Source: Kineococcus rubinsiae
GTDB lineage: Bacteria; Actinomycetota; Actinomycetes; Actinomycetales; Kineococcaceae
Direction: 5' to 3'
Assembly: GCF_011839805.1 (NCBI RefSeq)
Contig: NZ_VWPY01000010.1
Span: 1-64,000 of the forward strand
Length of the DNA stretch: 64,000 nucleotides
Of the stretch, positions 60,780 to 64,000 are shown in pieces. The notes under the pieces are model-generated. The model was not told the DNA's origin. It ran no database searches and saw only the letters and a list, made by a program, of their open reading frames with translations. A program made the position numbers and the translations under genes. How positions within the stretch are numbered: the stretch's first letter is position 1; every line of letters starts with the position of its first letter.

Positions 60780-61709
60780 TCAGCTCACCAGGATCGCCAG
60801 CAGGTTGCGCATCGTGGTGGCGACCACGAGCGGGTCGTGCTCGTTCGCGCGGTCGGAGAACATCTCCGAGACCCACCAGCCGTCGTAGCCGGTGGACTTG
60901 ACCGCTTCGACCCACTGCTGCAGCGGGATGGCTCCACCCCCGATGACGACGTTGCGGTGCAGGCCCTGGTCGGCGACGTCGTGCTCCCGGTCCAGGTCCA
61001 GGCCGTCGGAGAGGTGGACGGCTTTGATGAGCTCCCTGGGCAGAGCCGCCACCTCGGCCAGCGTGTCCCCCGTCGTCCAGAAGTGCCAGGTGTCCAGCGC
61101 GATGCCCACGTTCTCCCGGTCCGCCGCCTCGATGATCTGCAGGGCGTGCCGACAGCGGTTCAACCGGGCCCAGGCCAGGGGTTCGAGGTAGACCTCGAGC
61201 CCGTGGTCGGCGGCGATGTCCGCGGCGTCCCGCACGTTGGCGGCGGTCACGGCCACCGCTTCGCCCTCGTCCATCTCCAGCGTGCCGCGGTAGCGGGGGT
61301 CGTCGGGGGCCAGGAGGCCCGCGCGGTGCGCCTTGACGACGTTCGCGTCGACCGGTCCGGTGCACAGCTGCACGATCGGTGCGCCGACCGCCGCCGCCAC
61401 CGAGCACATCCGGCGGACCTCGGCGAGGAACTCCTCGCGGGCCGGACCCTGCCGCTCGATGTCCAGGACGGCACCGAGGCCGGTCACGACCAGGCCGTCC
61501 AGGAGCGGCGGGAGCGTCTCGACCGCGTACCCCGCGTCGAGGTAGCGGTACAGCTTGGGGCTCTGCAGCTCGATGCCCCCGAAGCCGGCTTCCTTCGCGA
61601 TGCGGATGTCCTGCACGACGTTGCCGTGGAACGTGGTCGTCACGTTCATGGAGATCTTCGGCGTGACCGTCGCGGGCGGGGACACAGGGTGAGACGCGAG
61701 CACGGACAC
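60780..61709 (-). CDS. Sugar phosphate isomerase/epimerase (IolE/IolI-like TIM barrel)
   Basis: The 309-residue product is a xylose-isomerase-like TIM barrel with metal ligands Glu (VYLEPLAWARL), Asp (ALDTWHFWTTGD), His (KAVHLSDGLD) and Glu (WWVSEMFSD). It resembles IolI/IolE-type enzymes that dehydrate or isomerise 2-keto-inositol. Together with the Gfo/Idh/MocA gene this suggests inositol or related cyclitol catabolism, but no iolBCD genes are in the window. GTG 61709 has GAGGAG 5-6 bp upstream; GTG 61703 is possible. Confidence 0.86.
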   Translation of the reverse strand: MSVLASHPVSPPATVTPKISMNVTTTFHGNVVQDIRIAKEAGFGGIELQSPKLYRYLDAGYAVETLPPLLDGLVVTGLGAVLDIERQGPAREEFLAEVRRMCSVAAAVGAPIVQLCTGPVDANVVKAHRAGLLAPDDPRYRGTLEMDEGEAVAVTAANVRDAADIAADHGLEVYLEPLAWARLNRCRHALQIIEAADRENVGIALDTWHFWTTGDTLAEVAALPRELIKAVHLSDGLDLDREHDVADQGLHRNVVIGGGAIPLQQWVEAVKSTGYDGWWVSEMFSDRANEHDPLVVATTMRNLLAILVS

Positions 61710-61737
61710 GGCACTCCTCGATGAGCACTGGACAGGA

Positions 61738-61778
61738 CTGGACCGGTCCAGGTTAGCGTCCAGAGCTTCCGGTGTCAG
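61738..61778 (-). promoter_or_regulatory. Promoter and LacI operator of the isomerase-dehydrogenase operon
   Basis: On the minus strand, CTGACA (61778-61773) and TAACCT (61755-61750) are spaced by 17 bp, a good -35/-10 pair. The perfect palindrome CTGGACCGGTCCAG (61738-61751) has the CG centre typical of LacI operators and overlaps the -10 end and start point. A LacI protein bound there would block initiation. Confidence 0.72.
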
Positions 61779-61783
61779 CCCCC

Positions 61784-61789
61784 TACGCT
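61784..61789 (+). promoter_or_regulatory. -10 element TACGCT for leaderless LacI gene
   Basis: TACGCT ends 6 bp before ATG 61796 with no ribosome site. It lies 33 bp from the operator palindrome, so autoregulation is possible. Confidence 0.5.
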
Positions 61790-61795
61790 GAGCCC

Positions 61796-62824
61796 ATGGA
61801 CCACCGGGAGGACAGGGCGCGGCCCCCGAGCCCTCCCACCCTCCGCGACGTCGCGGAGCGCGCCGGGGTGTCGAAGTCCCTGGCCTCGCTGGCCCTGCGC
61901 GGGGACCCGGGCGTGGGTGAGGCTCGCCGCGCCTCGGTGCGCCAGGCGGCCGAGGACCTCGGCTACCGCCCCAACCGCGTCGCCCGGGCTCTGGCCGAGA
62001 CCCGGTCCGGGACGGTCGGGGTCCTGCTCAACGACCTGCGCAACCCCTGGTTCGTCGACCTCCTCGCCGGGCTCACCGCCGCACTCGACGGCGGTGGTCT
62101 GGCCCCCGTCCTCGCCGACTCCTTCACGGCCCGACGGATCGGCCGCTCGGCCGTGGACCAGCTCCTCGCCCAGCGGGTGGACGCGATCGTGGTCGTTGGG
62201 ACCACCGAGGACGACGCGCCGCTGCGCGAGGCGGCCACGTCAGGGTGCCCGGTGCTGCTCGCGGGGACCTACGAGCCCGGTGACCTGGACGCCGACGTCG
62301 TGGTCAACGACGACCGGCACGGCGCCGTCCTCGCGACGCGTCACCTCCTGGACCTCGGACACCGCCGCATCGTCCACCTCACCGGACCCGGGGAGGTCGG
62401 GCGTCTCAGAGCCGAGGGTTTCCGCGCCACCGCCGAGGCCGCCGGGCTGCCCGCGTGGACGGTTGCCGGGGGGATGAGCGAGGAGAGCGGGTACGCGGCC
62501 GCCCGCAGGCTGCTCGAGGACAAGGCGCGCCCCAGCGCCGTGTTCGCGTACAACGACCTCGCGGCGATCGGAGCGCTCTCCGCCGCGCACGACCTCGGGC
62601 TCGAGGTGCCCCGGGACGTCTCCGTCGTCGGTTACGACAACACCCACATCGCCGCCATCAGGCCCGTCTCCCTCACCTCGGTCGACAACGGGACGTTCGC
62701 CATCGGCGTCCAGAGCGGCCGGTTCGCGATCGAGCGCATCTCCGGCCGGATCGGCGGTGCGCGGGTGCACCGGGTCGCCGCGAGCCTGGAGGTCCGGCGG
62801 ACGACGGGGCCGGCACTGCTGTAG
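61796..62824 (+). CDS. LacI-family transcriptional regulator
   Basis: The 342-residue product has a LacI helix-turn-helix (about 15-65: TLRDVAERAGVSKSLASLAL) and the periplasmic-binding-protein-like sensor domain (GVLLNDLRNPWFVDLLAGL, RHLLDLGHRRIVHLTGP, AVFAYNDLAAIGALSAA, DVSVVGYDNTHIAAIRPVSLTSVD). The hinge helix is intact (NRVARALA). It is divergent from the isomerase-dehydrogenase operon and probably represses it through the CTGGACCGGTCCAG site. The ATG start at 61796 is leaderless by spacing. Confidence 0.9.
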   Translation: MDHREDRARPPSPPTLRDVAERAGVSKSLASLALRGDPGVGEARRASVRQAAEDLGYRPNRVARALAETRSGTVGVLLNDLRNPWFVDLLAGLTAALDGGGLAPVLADSFTARRIGRSAVDQLLAQRVDAIVVVGTTEDDAPLREAATSGCPVLLAGTYEPGDLDADVVVNDDRHGAVLATRHLLDLGHRRIVHLTGPGEVGRLRAEGFRATAEAAGLPAWTVAGGMSEESGYAAARRLLEDKARPSAVFAYNDLAAIGALSAAHDLGLEVPRDVSVVGYDNTHIAAIRPVSLTSVDNGTFAIGVQSGRFAIERISGRIGGARVHRVAASLEVRRTTGPALL

Positions 62825-62931
62825 CCGGGAGTCGACCACCTGATTACGTCGATGAGCAGGTCCGCTGCGTGATACGTCGGCGAGCCCGCTCTCCTACCGA
62901 CCGTTCAGACGACGACTGACATGCTCACGTC

Positions 62932-63267
62932 GTGGACGAGCCCTACCGCCCTGTCGCCCTGCGGGTCATGGCCGAGTGGATGGAGAGGGACCCCGTCTGG
63001 GACAGCCACCCCGACCACGTCGGCCCCGTCGAGCTGGCGGACCTCGGCGTCAGCGGTGAACTCGTCGAGCGGCTGCGGGCGTGGAACGCGCGGTTCAACG
63101 CTCGCGCGGGGAGCGACTACCAGTGGCTCGACGACGAGCACCGGAAGACCTGGCAGGCCTTCGGGTTGCGCTTGGCCTACGCGCTGCAGAACGAGCTGCC
63201 CGACGTCGAGATCAGCTACCGGCACGACGGTGACGTCCGGCCTCTGCGGCAGCGTCGCGGTCCTTGA
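62932..63267 (+). CDS. Hypothetical protein, 111 aa
   Basis: I do not recognise this product. It begins with PYRPVALRVMAEWMERDPVW, continues with an acidic/hydrophobic alternation (VELADLGVSGELVERLRAWNARFNARAGS), and has YQWLDDEHRKTWQAFGLRLAYALQNELPDVEISY, suggesting a small helical protein. The GTG start has no clear ribosome site. Codon bias supports coding. It could be a stand-alone protein or an immunity-like partner; nothing in the context decides. Confidence 0.6.
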   Translation: MDEPYRPVALRVMAEWMERDPVWDSHPDHVGPVELADLGVSGELVERLRAWNARFNARAGSDYQWLDDEHRKTWQAFGLRLAYALQNELPDVEISYRHDGDVRPLRQRRGP

Positions 63268-63354
63268 GACACGACTCGACCTGCCGGTCGTGCGGTGATC
63301 CGCGCGGTCGTGGTCAGCAGGCTGCACGGTTAGCGTGATCGGATCCCCCGCGAC

Positions 63355-64000
63355 TTGACGAGCGTCGGCCCTACCGACCCGTTGCGCGTCGTCCTGGACG
63401 CGCACGCACGCACCCTCGCGGCTGCCACCGCGCGCTACTGCTGGCGCACCCCGGTGGAGGGTCCGGCCCACACGTCGGCCCACGGACACACGGACCTGAC
63501 GACCGGGGCGGCGACGATGACGACGGTCAGCACGACGTTCCCCCCGCCTCCACCTCCCGCCAGGGACGGCGTCCTCGTGCTCGACGGGCTCATCACGATG
63601 CCCGGCCGGAGCGCACCGGAGGAGATGACGGCGCACGCCCTCCTCGTCCCCGAGGGCGGCACGATGTCGATGGTCCTCCTCGACGGGCCACCCACCCAGG
63701 ACGAACGGGGACGCTGGACCAGCTCCCGCACGGACGCCCCCCGCCTGACGATGGAGGTGGACCCGCTCCTGGGCAGCGTCGCCGGCACCTTCCACTGGCT
63801 CGCGGCGGCGACGAGCGCGGAACCCGACCACGCCCCGGGCCGGTACGTGGTGAGTCTCGACCTGTGCAAGCTCGTGGACGACGCCCGTCCTCAGCGGCGC
63901 GAGGCGGTGCGGCTCACCCTCGACCGGCTGCAACCCGGCCTGGCCTCCGGAGCCGCCTCGGGAACCGTCGCGGGAATCGTGGAGGTCGACCTGGTCTCCG
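63355..64000 (+). CDS. Hypothetical protein, 3' end beyond window
   Basis: A plus-strand frame is open from TTG 63355 to the window end (215 codons, no stop). The product has a Pro-rich loop (TFPPPPPPARDG) and then hydrophobic-strand repeats (VLVLDGLITMPG, MTAHALLVPEGG, LTMEVDPLLGSV, GRYVVSLDLCKL), consistent with a beta-rich fold, perhaps a secreted or lipoprotein domain. I do not recognise it. The TTG start is uncertain, as no ribosome site is seen; a TAGCGT -10-like element lies at 63331. An ATG (63517) is the next standard start. Confidence 0.5.
   Translation, partial: MTSVGPTDPLRVVLDAHARTLAAATARYCWRTPVEGPAHTSAHGHTDLTTGAATMTTVSTTFPPPPPPARDGVLVLDGLITMPGRSAPEEMTAHALLVPEGGTMSMVLLDGPPTQDERGRWTSSRTDAPRLTMEVDPLLGSVAGTFHWLAAATSAEPDHAPGRYVVSLDLCKLVDDARPQRREAVRLTLDRLQPGLASGAASGTVAGIVEVDLVS

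Noticed and set aside
1-64000. tRNA, rRNA or riboswitch genes
   Set aside because: I looked for cloverleaf-like conserved arms near the integrase and in the larger gaps and found none that I could support by eye. A tRNAscan and Rfam search would settle this.

Overview
The window is very GC-rich DNA (well above 70% by eye) with strongly G/C-ending codons, many GTG starts and short intergenic gaps. Its gene set is typical of a free-living actinobacterium: TerD stress protein, GlxA and GntR/FCD regulators, MoeZ-type sulfurtransferase, PAS/GAF/PP2C phosphatase. Protein style and codon use suggest a Kineococcus-like member of the Kineosporiales; that placement is from memory and was not tested by any search. 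No rRNA, tRNA or CRISPR array was seen.

Layout. 1-11.9 kb: housekeeping and accessory enzymes (rhodanese, secreted LGFP-repeat protein, two zinc alcohol dehydrogenases, an MFS exporter, a TerD protein fused to a PD-(D/E)XK nuclease-like domain, a GlxA regulator divergent from a cupin). 12-17.7 kb: a probable aromatic-aldehyde module (aldehyde dehydrogenase plus LigM-type O-demethylase) with a flavin monooxygenase, then an AraC/VOC pair. 17.7-24.8 kb: a UvrA-like ABC protein converging on a signalling pair, a PAS-PAS-GAF-PP2C phosphatase and an EAL-DICT-LOV-GGDEF protein whose LOV domain keeps the photoactive cysteine. 24.9-31.8 kb: reductase, Rieske lipoprotein, small basic protein, MFS plus MoeZ-type pair, CDP-alcohol phosphatidyltransferase, GNAT.

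32.1-39.0 kb: a six-gene minus-strand operon (TIM-barrel isomerase-like enzyme, DhaK-DhaL kinase, RpiB, TIM homologue, 3-hydroxyacyl-CoA-dehydrogenase-like enzyme, GntR) that fits conversion of a sugar acid through L-erythrulose to D-erythrose 4-phosphate. A second GntR gene flanks it, and CTATAG-centred sites lie at both ends. 40.4-48.4 kb: a GntR-controlled amide or N-heterocycle operon (amidase, PxpA, NCS1 permease, amidase, formamidase-like nitrilase, alpha/beta hydrolase) with three identical 4-nt GTGA start/stop overlaps.

49.2-56 kb looks accessory: a tyrosine recombinase, a stretch of about 1 kb with little coding sequence, a methyltransferase and a zinc-efflux pair (ArsR plus CDF). 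A 20-bp repeat unit borders this region: three copies at 50.9 kb and single inverted copies at 53.4 and 55.3 kb. 56-64 kb holds a TetR/enoyl-CoA hydratase divergon, an AraC/SDR divergon, a LacI-controlled inositol-type sugar operon with a clear promoter and operator, and two unknown genes, the last cut by the window end.

Two sequence habits recur. Seven or more genes, mostly regulators, appear leaderless, with a TANNNT-type -10 element 6-7 bp before the start codon. Short 14-15-bp tandem repeats (3-6 copies) sit at gene ends, inside coding sequence and between genes.
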